A DNA stretch of 64,000 bases, taken from assembly GCA_041675505.1 (NCBI GenBank), contig JBAYTR010000014.1, positions 58,137 to 122,136 of the forward strand, written 5' to 3'. The translations under genes and the position numbers were made by a program. Source of the stretch: JAGPCK01 sp041675505. Its GTDB lineage: Bacteria; Bacteroidota; Bacteroidia; UKL13-3. The notes under the pieces are model-generated. The model was not told the origin of the DNA and searched no databases. It saw only the letters and a list, made by a program, of their open reading frames with translations. Shown here in pieces: positions 10,196 through 19,801 of this stretch; position 1 is the stretch's first letter; each line of letters starts with the position of its first letter.

Positions 10196-11050
10196 TTAAC
10201 GGTTGCGTCTTCTCCATTTTCGGATTCTTAAAAAGCAACTCCATTCATATATAATGCTGCTGAGCATTACAAAGGCAAATATGTTGAGCGGACTTAACGC
10301 CCAAAATGCGAAAGAGGTTCGGTACATGTAATATTGATGTGTGAGTGTTGCCATAAAAACACAAAGAGCAACCACAGGTAAACTTCTTGCCAGCAAATAA
10401 ATTACCTCTCCGCGAAATCTTCCGCAGGTTGGTGAAGGTGTATATCCCCACAGTGCCCTACAGAGCTTCATAAGTGAATTTACTGATTTATTGTAGGACC
10501 AGAGAAACGGATAGAAAAGAACAAAACAGATTGCGAAACAGAATAATGCAAGGGTAAACAGTATGAAGATACACAGGTAGATGAAAGATATAGTTAGTAC
10601 TTTTAACAAATTCCACAGCCTCAACCAATATCTTGTATGGTAGTTTCGTTCGTTGATTTCGGTCCTTTGAAACCAACTGTTTATTTGCCCCGGATTAAAT
10701 AAATTTATAATAGTATTCACGCGCATTAACCTGAGCAGACTTATGGCATTTTTTATTTCTCTCAACACCAACCAATCCGGGAGTTTATAGCTTGCAGGAT
10801 AGCCTCTTTTTTTTGCGCGCAGTATGGGCTCATTTTCTGTTACAATAATTACATCGCTCGGGTGATTCATTAAGAAGTCATAAGCTTCTTTAATTTTAAT
10901 GAATTCACTAACCGCCTCAGATTGGTCAGGGTAGTTGTGATACAAATCAGGGTGATGGATTTTTGCTAACTCACGAAAGCGAATTTTTACCTCTTTTTTG
11001 GTGACACCCGAAACGAGGGAGAGTGTTTCAAGAGCCTTGTTTTTATTCAT
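10196..11050 (-). CDS. Membrane-anchored DnaJ-domain protein
   Basis: This 284-residue protein has an N-terminal J domain at about residues 5-63 with the essential HPD motif (IHHPDLY). The C-terminal half is membranous: about four hydrophobic segments near residues 150-185, 225-242 and 252-272. It lacks the Gly/Phe and zinc-finger parts of DnaJ. It would recruit Hsp70 (DnaK) to the inner membrane; the client is unknown. It is convergent with, and directly abuts, the PKD surface protein gene, so read-through antisense transcription is possible. Confidence 0.75.
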   Translation of the reverse strand: MNKNKALETLSLVSGVTKKEVKIRFRELAKIHHPDLYHNYPDQSEAVSEFIKIKEAYDFLMNHPSDVIIVTENEPILRAKKRGYPASYKLPDWLVLREIKNAISLLRLMRVNTIINLFNPGQINSWFQRTEINERNYHTRYWLRLWNLLKVLTISFIYLCIFILFTLALFCFAICFVLFYPFLWSYNKSVNSLMKLCRALWGYTPSPTCGRFRGEVIYLLARSLPVVALCVFMATLTHQYYMYRTSFAFWALSPLNIFAFVMLSSIIYEWSCFLRIRKWRRRNR

Positions 11051-11356
11051 TTTTCATCAGATTTCAGTAGCCTGAGTTTAGTTCCAAAAAGGGAAAAATA
11101 GGCCCAAAATGAGCCAAATTTGTTTTTGTGACGAATGCTTTGATACGTCTTTACAAAAATTAATCTTACTTAATATAGGTAAGGCCATAATTTGTTTATT
11201 CTTATTTTATTTATAATCAGACAGTTATTGTCTTTCATTTAAGCCTTTTTTTTCGGCAAGCCAAATTAGTCGAAAGCAAGGCCCGCTTTGGAGTTCAGAG
11301 TGAAGTGTGGAATGGCTTTGGCTCATAATACAGTACAATTGAACACAAATAACAAA
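11051..11356 (+). other. Intergenic region between divergent genes
   Basis: These 306 bases separate the DnaJ-like gene from the T9SS protein gene. They are AT-rich and must hold the promoters of both. I see no clear full-length TTTG-N19-TAnnTTTG promoter, no strong hairpin and no coding potential. An in-frame extension of the downstream gene to 11288 has no signal-peptide logic and was rejected. Confidence 0.5.
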
Positions 11357-14062
11357 ATGAACACTGTCAAAGTTATATTATTCGTTTTATTTTTCACTGT
11401 AACGGCAGCTTTTGTTTCTGCCCAAACAACATTTACCGCATCCAGCGGAAATTGGGATGTACCCGGTAACTGGACCAATGGCATTCCTGATGCCAACACA
11501 GATGCTATAATTGATCTTGGAGCAACCTGCACAGTGAATATATCCAATGCAGCCTGCAAGTCTTTAACGCTTATCGGTGGTAAAGGGGAAACTCAGGTGT
11601 TGGTTAATTCGGGAGCATCTTTAACTGTTACTAATTCTACACTTGTTTCACCTCCTACAAGTGGTAACAGAACAAATGGTGTATTTGTAAGCGGTTCATA
11701 CACTACCGGTAGTTATACCATGAATGCTTCCAACAACAATAACAGAGATTGTGAATTAGGTATTGATGGTGGAACCGTAACCGTTACCGGCAACCTTACC
11801 ATGAATGGTACGCCAACCAGAAATGCAGTTAACTTTACTACAGGCGGCACTTTGAGGATTGCAGGAGTTCTGTCAGGTGGTAGTGTTACCGCAGGAACAG
11901 GGACAGTTGAGTTTAACAATTCTGGCAATCAATCTATTCCCGCATACACCTACAACAACATTACCGTATCAGGTAGTGGCACAAAATCTTTAAGTGGAGC
12001 AGTATCAGTAAGCGGGTTAAATATTTCAGCAGGTGATTTGTCCATTGGTGCAAATACACTTACAGTAAATGGCACCATTTCAGGCTCAGGAACCATTACC
12101 GGTTCATCTGCATCGAGTATGGTAGTTACCGCTGCCAATTCCTTAAGCATGACCCAATCCAGCAGCTTAACACGTACGTTAAATAACCTTACTTTTAATG
12201 CAGCAGGTACATTAACTATAGCTAACCCATTAGAAATTACAGGCGCATTAACTCCTACCGCAGGCACCATTTCATCAGGTGGAAATATCACACTTGTTTC
12301 AACTGCTTCTGCTGAGGCACGTGTAGCAACAGCAGGTGTAGGTGCATCAGTTACAGGCAATGTAGTAGTACAAAAATATATTCCTGCCGGTAACGGAAGA
12401 CGCTGGTTACATTTAGGTGCTCCTATTCAGAATTTTACCTGGAGCCAACTCATTGATGATATTTTAATTTCAGGTCCAGGAGCAGGAGGATTTGATGTGA
12501 ACGGTTCAAATTATCCATCAGCCTATACTTACGAAGAATATTATACCGGTGATTGCGGACCGAACGGCTGGGAATACCCAACTGCAGTTTCGAATAGTCC
12601 TGCCTCAAACCACGGTTTAAAAGTGTTTTTCAGAGGAGACAGAAACCCTTCCAGATTAAGTTACAACGGCCCCGCACCCAATGCTGTTACCTTAGATTTT
12701 ACAGGTCAGATTAACGCAGGCACGCAGACTATGGCAGTTACTTACACCAATAATGGCAATGACCCATGGGACGGTTGGAATTTTGTTTCTAATCCTTATC
12801 CCTCTGCCATTGATTGGAATGCTGCAAGTGGTTGGACCAAGACCAGAATAAGCGGAACCATTTATGTTTGGAACGCACAGTCAGGAACCTATGCAACATG
12901 GAATGGCAACAGTGGCACAAATGGTATGAATAGTGGCCGCATTGCTATGGGGCAAGGATTTTGGGTTAAGGCAACAGCAACCAACCCGGTACTTTCCATG
13001 AATGAAAATGTAAAAACTACTACGGCAACTTCAGGGTTCTTTAAATCGAATCAAACAGCACAAAACACCTTCCGTATCACCATGCAACAAGATGAGTTGA
13101 TTTGGGATGATGCTGTGTTTAATTTCAGTAATGAATACGACCGGGCTTATCAGAAAGAAACAGGAGATGCACTCAAGCTGGTAAACAGCACAATCAATCT
13201 TTGGTCGGTTTCTTCAGATAATCAAAATCTCGTTATCAATAACTACCCTGCACCTTCCGGCTCAGATACGGTAGTATTAGGGATGACTTCTTCCAACGGA
13301 GGGATATTCACTTTAAAATTCAGTACCGATTCTATTCCAAGCAATGTTTTGGTTTACCTGATTGACGAGTACCGTGGAAGAACGATTGATGTTAGAAAAG
13401 AAAAAGAATGGAAAGTGCTTATCAATGCTGAGCCACAATCCTATGCACTTGGTCGTTTGAAAGTGGTATTTGTAAATGTAACCCCAGCTCAGGTTAGTTT
13501 TAATCCTACAGCTGATGAGGCCATAAAACAAACAAAAGTAGAATGGACCAGTTCGAAAGAAATATACACCCGTAAATACGAGGTGCAATACAGTACCGAT
13601 AGTATCAATTTCTCTACTATTCAAACAGTACAACTTAATGATACCTTGTTACTTCAGGGATGTTCTTACTTCTTTATGCATAGCAATCCGGTAAATACCG
13701 CTAATTACTACCGTTTAGCCAAATACAATATGTACGGTGAAGTTGAACTTACTGATATCAAAAAAGTTGTTTTCAATTCAGTTAATACCGGCATCGCTTC
13801 TGAGAAGTTTTTTAATTACACTCTTTATCCGGTTCCGGCTCAGAGCGAAATGTACTTTACCAGCACCAAAGAGAATGTAAGCAATGTTAGTGCAGTTGAA
13901 ATGATGAATATTAACGGTCAACAGATTCCGCAGGTTAAGTATCAAAAGCAGGATAATGTTATCACGTTTGATGTGAGTGAATTACCGGAGGGAACATACA
14001 TACTCAACATAACCACATTTGATGGTAAAAAGAGTAGTATGAAGTTCCAAAAGAACAAGTAA
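11357..14062 (+). CDS. Secreted T9SS type A cargo protein, beta-helix-like N-terminal half
   Basis: This 901-residue protein has a signal peptide ending at VSAQT. Residues about 25-330 are rich in Gly, Ser, Thr and Asn with short repeated strands (GNWDVPGNWTNG, ITVSGSGTKSLSGAVSVSG), typical of a parallel beta-helix or adhesin. Residues 340-560 resemble a lectin-like surface module. The last 80 residues (YTLYPVPAQSEMYF... LPEGTYILNITTFDGK) form a type A T9SS sorting domain. It lies only 9 bases before the small exosortase-tag gene, so it is probably in the same transcript, yet it uses the T9SS and not the exosortase signal. Function unknown; adhesin likely. Confidence 0.8.
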   Translation: MNTVKVILFVLFFTVTAAFVSAQTTFTASSGNWDVPGNWTNGIPDANTDAIIDLGATCTVNISNAACKSLTLIGGKGETQVLVNSGASLTVTNSTLVSPPTSGNRTNGVFVSGSYTTGSYTMNASNNNNRDCELGIDGGTVTVTGNLTMNGTPTRNAVNFTTGGTLRIAGVLSGGSVTAGTGTVEFNNSGNQSIPAYTYNNITVSGSGTKSLSGAVSVSGLNISAGDLSIGANTLTVNGTISGSGTITGSSASSMVVTAANSLSMTQSSSLTRTLNNLTFNAAGTLTIANPLEITGALTPTAGTISSGGNITLVSTASAEARVATAGVGASVTGNVVVQKYIPAGNGRRWLHLGAPIQNFTWSQLIDDILISGPGAGGFDVNGSNYPSAYTYEEYYTGDCGPNGWEYPTAVSNSPASNHGLKVFFRGDRNPSRLSYNGPAPNAVTLDFTGQINAGTQTMAVTYTNNGNDPWDGWNFVSNPYPSAIDWNAASGWTKTRISGTIYVWNAQSGTYATWNGNSGTNGMNSGRIAMGQGFWVKATATNPVLSMNENVKTTTATSGFFKSNQTAQNTFRITMQQDELIWDDAVFNFSNEYDRAYQKETGDALKLVNSTINLWSVSSDNQNLVINNYPAPSGSDTVVLGMTSSNGGIFTLKFSTDSIPSNVLVYLIDEYRGRTIDVRKEKEWKVLINAEPQSYALGRLKVVFVNVTPAQVSFNPTADEAIKQTKVEWTSSKEIYTRKYEVQYSTDSINFSTIQTVQLNDTLLLQGCSYFFMHSNPVNTANYYRLAKYNMYGEVELTDIKKVVFNSVNTGIASEKFFNYTLYPVPAQSEMYFTSTKENVSNVSAVEMMNINGQQIPQVKYQKQDNVITFDVSELPEGTYILNITTFDGKKSSMKFQKNK

Positions 14063-14071
14063 TTTTGCTTC

Positions 14072-14275
14072 ATGCATTTTAAGAAAGCCTGTTTTTTCTC
14101 GCTCTTTCTTCTCATACTGCCTATTTTTTCATACTCACAAGGTGATGGTGGTGGTAATGATCCTGATGTTCCTGTTGACGGAGGCATATCTTTATTATTA
14201 GCGGCAGGTGCAGGATATGCTGTAAAAAAACTCAGGGATAACCGCAGCAAAAATGATGAATCGAACCCCTCTTAA
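14072..14275 (+). CDS. Tiny secreted protein carrying a PID-CTERM-like exosortase tag
   Basis: This 67-residue protein has a signal peptide (1-23, ending SYSQ) and a short Gly/Asp-rich spacer (GDGGGNDPDVPVDGG). A hydrophobic stretch (ISLLLAAGAGYAV) follows, then a basic tail (KKLRDNRSK). The motif-hydrophobic-basic arrangement is that of exosortase sorting tags; PVDGG matches the PID-CTERM type I recall from Bacteroidetes. Almost nothing would remain after both cleavages. The 3' end overlaps the exosortase gene by 23 bases, which strongly links tag and enzyme. Confidence 0.7.
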   Translation: MHFKKACFFSLFLLILPIFSYSQGDGGGNDPDVPVDGGISLLLAAGAGYAVKKLRDNRSKNDESNPS

Positions 14276-14783
14276 TCGGTTCTTATTCAGAGCAGCAATT
14301 ATTTTTTCCTTGTGGTTTGTTTACTATTACGTAGAAAAAGCAGATAAACTACTTACCAGTAAAGTACTGTCAGAACTGGTAGTTGAGCATAGCACTTCAC
14401 TTCTTTCCATTGTTGACAGTAACTATCACGTATCAGTTGAACAAAGGGGTAAATACCTTATGCACACAGTTTGTTACAACACAAAATGTTTGGTAGGGGT
14501 TGGCAGGGCATGTAATGCATTGGAATTATTTGTTTTGTTTGCAGGCTTTATCATTGCATTTCCTGGTTCAGTAAAACATAAACTCTGGTTTATTCCGGTA
14601 GGGTTAGTACTCATTCATTTTCTTAATGTTATAAGGGTTGCAGCCTTGGCCATGATTCAGTTTAAGGCACCCGAATACCTTGATTTTAATCACCGGTACA
14701 CCTTTACTTTTATTGTTTACGGTGTTATTTTTTTATTCTGGGTGATATGGGTGAAAAAATTCTCTAAGACTGGATTGAAATGA
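14253..14783 (+). CDS. xrtF: Exosortase family protein, XrtF-like
   Basis: This 176-residue multi-pass membrane protein is a predicted cysteine transpeptidase that recognises C-terminal sorting tags. The three hallmark residues of exosortases are visible: C87 in GRACNALE, R128 in LNVIRV and H147 in FNHRYTF. Each lies beside hydrophobic helices, and the length fits the short Bacteroidetes XrtF class. It overlaps both neighbours: 23 bases with the tag-bearing protein and 4 bases (ATGA) with the next membrane protein. The assignment to XrtF rather than another Bacteroidetes exosortase rests on gene context and my memory of the family. Confidence 0.8.
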   Translation: MMNRTPLNRFLFRAAIIFSLWFVYYYVEKADKLLTSKVLSELVVEHSTSLLSIVDSNYHVSVEQRGKYLMHTVCYNTKCLVGVGRACNALELFVLFAGFIIAFPGSVKHKLWFIPVGLVLIHFLNVIRVAALAMIQFKAPEYLDFNHRYTFTFIVYGVIFLFWVIWVKKFSKTGLK

Positions 14784-15169
14784 AGGTGCTGTTCAGAATA
14801 GTATTGGCTACACTGTTGATACTCGCTTTTAGTTTTATCAGTATAAGTGTGGAACCCGCTGAGGTTTCAGATACCCATCTACATTTTTCAGCTTACTGCC
14901 TGTTAATGCTTTTTTTGCAGCAAAGCATTTTAAGATTCGCTGAACTAAATTTACTGTGGGTAAAAACTCATTTACTGCTGTTGGTGCTACTTTTAGTTTT
15001 TATGCACACTGTTTACTGGCACTGGTGGGATTTTGTATTCACTGAACACACTGCCAAAGCAGGACTTAACCACCTGATTAACTTTATCAAATCACCTTTG
15101 CCGTTATTTATACTGTATATATTGGCCTTGCTGAAAAAACTATCTGTTGAGGCGGTTTCTTCTCATTAA
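14780..15169 (+). CDS. Exosortase-associated small membrane protein
   Basis: This 129-residue protein has about four hydrophobic helices (residues 5-22, 32-50, 58-76, 103-120). It overlaps the exosortase gene by 4 bases. Position, size and topology fit the exosortase-F-system-associated protein family. It probably forms a complex with the transpeptidase in the inner membrane or handles the processed product. No catalytic motif is visible. It is the last gene of the module; the next gene starts 36 bases later and is metabolic. Confidence 0.65.
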   Translation: MKVLFRIVLATLLILAFSFISISVEPAEVSDTHLHFSAYCLLMLFLQQSILRFAELNLLWVKTHLLLLVLLLVFMHTVYWHWWDFVFTEHTAKAGLNHLINFIKSPLPLFILYILALLKKLSVEAVSSH

Positions 15170-15205
15170 CAGGTTTTTTGTTAATTTTACCAAAAATCTT
15201 CATTT

Positions 15206-15730
15206 ATGAAAGCACCCTTTAACTTGCAGCAATGGATTGCTGAGAATAAACATTTATTAAAACCACCTGTAGCCAATAAAAATCTGTACCCTGAAGGTTC
15301 AGATTATATTGTAATGATTGTGGGTGGACCAAACGCGCGTAAAGATTATCACTACAATGAAACAGAAGAGTTATTCTACCAATTGGAAGGGGAGATAGTG
15401 GTAAAAACTCAACAAGAGGGCAAAGCGGTAGATATTAAGCTGAAGGCAGGAGATATGTTTTTATTGCCGCCTAAAGTGCCCCATTCCCCGGGCAGAACAG
15501 AAGGTTCTGTTGGGCTTGTAATAGAACGTGTACGGGCCGGGAAAGGCTTCAATGACGGACTTTTGTGGTTTTGTGAAAAATGCAATACCAAACTGCATGA
15601 GGCCTATTTTGAGTTAAATGACATTGAGAAAGATTTTCTGCCACACTTTAAAAATTACTACGCCTCTGAAGAACTGCGTACCTGCAAAAATTGCGGTCAC
15701 GTTATGGAAGCTGATCCTCGGTTTGTATGA
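15206..15730 (+). CDS. nbaC: 3-hydroxyanthranilate 3,4-dioxygenase
   Basis: This 174-residue cupin enzyme opens the ring of 3-hydroxyanthranilate to 2-amino-3-carboxymuconate semialdehyde in tryptophan (kynurenine) breakdown. The iron ligands are visible as H..E in YHYNETEELFYQ and H in PHSPGR. The bacterial form carries an extra rubredoxin-like site, seen here as CEKC and CKNC near residues 120 and 160. Length and motif order match the family throughout. The gene for the next enzyme in the pathway starts 25 bases downstream. Confidence 0.93.
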   Translation: MKAPFNLQQWIAENKHLLKPPVANKNLYPEGSDYIVMIVGGPNARKDYHYNETEELFYQLEGEIVVKTQQEGKAVDIKLKAGDMFLLPPKVPHSPGRTEGSVGLVIERVRAGKGFNDGLLWFCEKCNTKLHEAYFELNDIEKDFLPHFKNYYASEELRTCKNCGHVMEADPRFV

Positions 15731-15755
15731 TGTTCGCTTGAGGAGAAAACATATA

Positions 15756-16775
15756 ATGAAAATAGACATTCACGCACATATTTTACCCGAGAGCTGGCCT
15801 GATTTGAAACAGAAATACGGCTACGGAGGATTTGTTTACATGGATCATCATAAAAAAGGCAGTGCACGTATGATGAAGGATTCAGGGCAGTTCTTTCGTG
15901 AAGTACAGCAGAATTGCTGGGACCCTGAAGCCATTCTGGTAGATATGGATGCACACAGTGTAGATAAGATGGTGCTGTGTACGGTTCCTGTACTTTTTAA
16001 TTATTGGGCCAAGCCTGAACATACATTAGACTGGAGCCGTTTTTTAAACAATCACCTTGCAGGTGTTCAGGAGGGTTACAATAATAGGTTCATCGGCTTA
16101 GGTACTTTGCCTATGCAACATATAGATTACGCCATTCAAGAGCTGGAACGTTGCAAAACGCAACTTAAGTTACCGGGTGTAGAAATTGGTTCGCATATTC
16201 AGGAAAAAAATCTGGACGACCCTTCGTTTTTCCCTTTTTATGAAGCCGCTCAGGATTTGGGTATGGCTATTTTTGTTCACCCCTGGGATATGATGGGTCA
16301 GGAGAAAATGCCAAAATATTTTTTACCTTGGTTAGTAGGTATGCCGGCTGAAACATCCTTAGCCATCTGTTCCATGATTTTTGGAGGAGTCTTTGATAAA
16401 TTCCCGAAACTGAAAGTAATGTTTGCACACGGTGGAGGCTCTTTCCCTTTTACTGTTGGGCGTGTATCGCACGGCTGGCACTGTCGTCCAGACTTATGTA
16501 ACATCAATGAAATAAAAGATCCGCGCGATTACATTGGCAAATTCTGGATTGACGGAATCACTCATGATGATGAGGCATTAAAGTACCTGATAAATATGTT
16601 TGGTGCAGATAAAATTGCGTATGGTACAGATTATCCCTTCCCTCTCGGTGATTTGGAACACGGAAAATTTATTGAACAGATGCCCGACTTAAGTAATGAA
16701 ATCAAGCAACAATTGTTAAGCAAAACAGCCGCTGATTTTCTGGGCATAGAGTTGCCAATGAATGTGAAAGGTTGA
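15756..16775 (+). CDS. Aminocarboxymuconate-semialdehyde decarboxylase (ACMSD)
   Basis: This 339-residue amidohydrolase-fold enzyme decarboxylates the product of the dioxygenase encoded just upstream, steering tryptophan carbon away from quinolinate/NAD and into catabolism. The metal ligands are visible: HAH in DIHAHILPE at the N-terminus, H in VHPWDMMGQ, and D in YGTDYPFP. The start ATG at 15756 is preferred because the protein then begins with the zinc-binding strand (MKIDIHAH), as in characterised homologues. The pair forms a clear two-gene operon. Confidence 0.9.
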   Translation: MKIDIHAHILPESWPDLKQKYGYGGFVYMDHHKKGSARMMKDSGQFFREVQQNCWDPEAILVDMDAHSVDKMVLCTVPVLFNYWAKPEHTLDWSRFLNNHLAGVQEGYNNRFIGLGTLPMQHIDYAIQELERCKTQLKLPGVEIGSHIQEKNLDDPSFFPFYEAAQDLGMAIFVHPWDMMGQEKMPKYFLPWLVGMPAETSLAICSMIFGGVFDKFPKLKVMFAHGGGSFPFTVGRVSHGWHCRPDLCNINEIKDPRDYIGKFWIDGITHDDEALKYLINMFGADKIAYGTDYPFPLGDLEHGKFIEQMPDLSNEIKQQLLSKTAADFLGIELPMNVKG

Positions 16776-16910
16776 ATATCTCAGGTTGGGTAGTATCCTT
16801 ATCCAATAAAAGAACAAGGTAATAGCTGATAACACCTGCACTGTGGGTGTAAAATCCATTTGGTATTTCAAACATTTATTGAAATATTGCTTTCTCATTC
16901 AACCAAACCG

Positions 16911-19739
16911 ATGAACCCAACAGGTAACTTTACAATTGCTGTACGCTATGTAGGTACTTTTCTTTTTCTTTTTCTTTCCATAGTCGGTTTTGCTCAAACT
17001 ACTATTTCAGGTAGCATTTATGACGATCGTACAAACGAAGGCTTAGCAGGAGCAACTGTTGCTGTTAAAGGAACAACACTGGCCACACTTACTAATGAAA
17101 AGGGTTATTTCGAACTAAAGTATACGGGTAATTTTCCGTTGACACTGTCTGTTACTTACCTGGGTTATACTTCCACTGAACTTGTTTTGAAATCACCTCC
17201 TAAAAAACCGTTAACAATGAGGATGGCTGAACAAGCCAGCACACTCAGGGAGGTAAAGGTCACTACGGCACGAGTAACAGAGAAACAATTACAGTCTCCA
17301 ATTACTGTTGAAACCATGGATTTGGTTTCTATTAAAGAAACACCGTCAGCTAATTTTTACGAAGGACTGGCCTTGCTTAAAGGGGTGGATTTAACCTCAG
17401 CAAGTATTGGTTTTAAGATTATTAATACGAGAGGGTTCAATAGTACCTCTCCGGTGCGCACCCTGCAAATGATTGATGGAGTAGATAATCAGGCACCTGG
17501 ACTTAATTTTTCTCTGGGAAATTTTTTGGGAGCATCTGAACTGGATATACAAAAAGTGGATTTAGTGGTAGGGGCAAGTTCTGCGTACTACGGGCCAAAT
17601 GCATTTAACGGGGTTATCAGTATGCAAACAAAAAGTCCGTTTTTATTTCCCGGGTTAAGTGCACAGGTAAAGGTGGGTGAAAGAAACTTGCTGGAGACCT
17701 CTGTGCGTTGGGCACAAAAGTTTAAGAGCAAAAAAGAAGAAGAACGTTTTGCCTATAAGTTCAATCTTTTTTACATGCGTGCCGATGATTGGAACGCCAC
17801 TAATTACAACGTCACAGAGCAATCACCCGCAGGAAAAGATAACCCCGGAGGGTACGATGCTGTAAACCTGTACGGAGATGAATACTACAATAGAATATTC
17901 TATACACCCTTAACAAACGTGCCCAGTGCAGGGCAGGGTTACTATTTGCGTGATGGCTATAAAGAGAAGGACTTAGTTGATTATAATTCCCACAACTTGA
18001 AGTTGGGTGCTGCATTCCATTACAAGTTCAAAAAGGACAATGAAATTATTTATTCCAATAACTTTGGCACAGGTACCACAGTGTATCAGGGCGACAATCG
18101 TTTTAGTCTGAAGAATATTCTATTTTTTCAGAACAGACTTGAAGTACGAAAAGAAGGAAAGTATTTTATCAGAGCCTATGCTACCCATGAAGATGCAGGC
18201 GATAGTTATGATGCCTATGCTACAGCTCTTATTTTACAGAATTCTGCAAAATCTGATTTGGACTGGGGGAAAGATTACAACAATTACCTTACACAAACCT
18301 TGGGTAACCGTTTAATAGATTGGTATGGCGAAAACATAGGTGGCAATGGTTTGCAGTTAGATACTATTCCGGCTGCAAACGGGCAGCGCATAAACTACAT
18401 TGAAAATTACTGGCGCACGGTAAATAAAGATTCTTTAGTGATGTACCACTCTAAAGGACGGAAATTTGCTAATAGTGGCAATGGAATTGGCACTACGTAT
18501 GATCGATTTGAGCCGGGTACTGCAAGGTTTGATTCAGCATTTAATGCTGTAACTACACGCACTAACCGTAAGGGTGGCTCGCGTTTGTTTGACCGCTCAG
18601 CGTTGTACCACGTAGTAGGTGAGTATCGTTTTAAATGGAGTCGTTTTGATTTTATTTCAGGAGCCAACTTTCGTTTGTATAAGCCAAATTCCAGGGGAAC
18701 TATTTTCCTTGATACAGCAGCAAATCAACGCATCACCAACAGTGAAGTCGGGGCTTATTTAGGTATAGAGCGTAAACTGATTAAAGATAAACTCAAAATC
18801 AGCGTCACTAACCGATTAGATAAAAACCAAAACTTTAATCTGTTGTGGTCTCCCGCTGCTACCGCAGTGTTTACACAAAAGCAGCATGTGTTCAGGGTTT
18901 CCTTATCTTCTGCCTTACGTAATCCTACATTAACAGATCAATACATTAATCTTAATGTTGGCCGGGCCACATTGTTGGGTAATTTGAATGGTTTTGATAG
19001 TTTGGTTACCTATGGTTCATTGATTGATGCATTTAACAACGGCAGGCAGAACCTGAAATACTTCAATGTAGATAAGATAAAACCCGAGCAGGTGCGTACC
19101 ATTGAATTTGGTTACCGTACCGCGATTAAAGAAAGGCTATTTTTTGATGTGAGTTATTACCACAGTTCATACACCAACTTTTTAGGATACATAATAGGGG
19201 CGCGGGTAGATTGGCCTTCTACAGATATACTTGTTAAAAGTGTTCAGTTTTATCGGGTTACTTCCAATTCCAAAGACGAGGTGACCACACAAGGTGCTAC
19301 AGTTGGAATTACCTGGTTTATCAAAGACTATTTTAATTTCAGTGGCAACTATTCCTACAATGAATTGAATATGCAGGGTTCAAGAGATTCTTTGATTCCA
19401 GCATTCAATACACCCGTTCACAAATACAACGTGGGTTTTAACGGCCGGGAAATTAACAGCCGGTTAGGTAATGTGCGCATCCGCCACTGGGGATACAATA
19501 TCAATTATAAATGGCAGGAAGGGTTCGAATTTGAGGGCTCACCACAGTTTACGGGCTTTGTTCCTGCTTACGGTATGGTGGATGCTCAAATTAACAAAAG
19601 GATTCCCGCATGGTATGCTACGTTTAAACTGGGGGCCAATAACTTGCTTGATAATAAGGTGTTTCAGGTATACGGAGGGCCTTTAGTGGGGAGGTTAGTT
19701 TATTGCTCAGTATTGTTTGAACTGGACAAGTGGAAATAA
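16911..19739 (+). CDS. TonB-dependent receptor with CarboxypepD_reg-like N-terminal domain
   Basis: This 942-residue outer-membrane protein has a signal peptide ending GFAQT. A beta-sandwich carboxypeptidase-regulatory-like domain (about 25-105) follows, then a plug domain with INTRGFNS and IDGVDNQ, and a long barrel. The start was set at the ATG directly before the signal peptide. The substrate cannot be told. It is followed 62 bases later by an exported alpha/beta-hydrolase-like protein, which may process or bind the same substrate. It is not of the SusC type, since no SusD partner is present. Confidence 0.85.
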   Translation: MNPTGNFTIAVRYVGTFLFLFLSIVGFAQTTISGSIYDDRTNEGLAGATVAVKGTTLATLTNEKGYFELKYTGNFPLTLSVTYLGYTSTELVLKSPPKKPLTMRMAEQASTLREVKVTTARVTEKQLQSPITVETMDLVSIKETPSANFYEGLALLKGVDLTSASIGFKIINTRGFNSTSPVRTLQMIDGVDNQAPGLNFSLGNFLGASELDIQKVDLVVGASSAYYGPNAFNGVISMQTKSPFLFPGLSAQVKVGERNLLETSVRWAQKFKSKKEEERFAYKFNLFYMRADDWNATNYNVTEQSPAGKDNPGGYDAVNLYGDEYYNRIFYTPLTNVPSAGQGYYLRDGYKEKDLVDYNSHNLKLGAAFHYKFKKDNEIIYSNNFGTGTTVYQGDNRFSLKNILFFQNRLEVRKEGKYFIRAYATHEDAGDSYDAYATALILQNSAKSDLDWGKDYNNYLTQTLGNRLIDWYGENIGGNGLQLDTIPAANGQRINYIENYWRTVNKDSLVMYHSKGRKFANSGNGIGTTYDRFEPGTARFDSAFNAVTTRTNRKGGSRLFDRSALYHVVGEYRFKWSRFDFISGANFRLYKPNSRGTIFLDTAANQRITNSEVGAYLGIERKLIKDKLKISVTNRLDKNQNFNLLWSPAATAVFTQKQHVFRVSLSSALRNPTLTDQYINLNVGRATLLGNLNGFDSLVTYGSLIDAFNNGRQNLKYFNVDKIKPEQVRTIEFGYRTAIKERLFFDVSYYHSSYTNFLGYIIGARVDWPSTDILVKSVQFYRVTSNSKDEVTTQGATVGITWFIKDYFNFSGNYSYNELNMQGSRDSLIPAFNTPVHKYNVGFNGREINSRLGNVRIRHWGYNINYKWQEGFEFEGSPQFTGFVPAYGMVDAQINKRIPAWYATFKLGANNLLDNKVFQVYGGPLVGRLVYCSVLFELDKWK

Positions 19740-19801
19740 CATTCGCTTGTTAAGTTATTTTTTCGTTAATTAGCCAATAAATTTAAACTAATATTAAATA
19801 T

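Noticed and set aside
11950..12360. Minus-strand open frame of 136 codons inside the T9SS protein gene.
   Set aside because: Pro/Val/Ala-rich antisense shadow of Gly/Thr/Ser codons; the plus-strand gene is long and has a signal peptide and a sorting domain.
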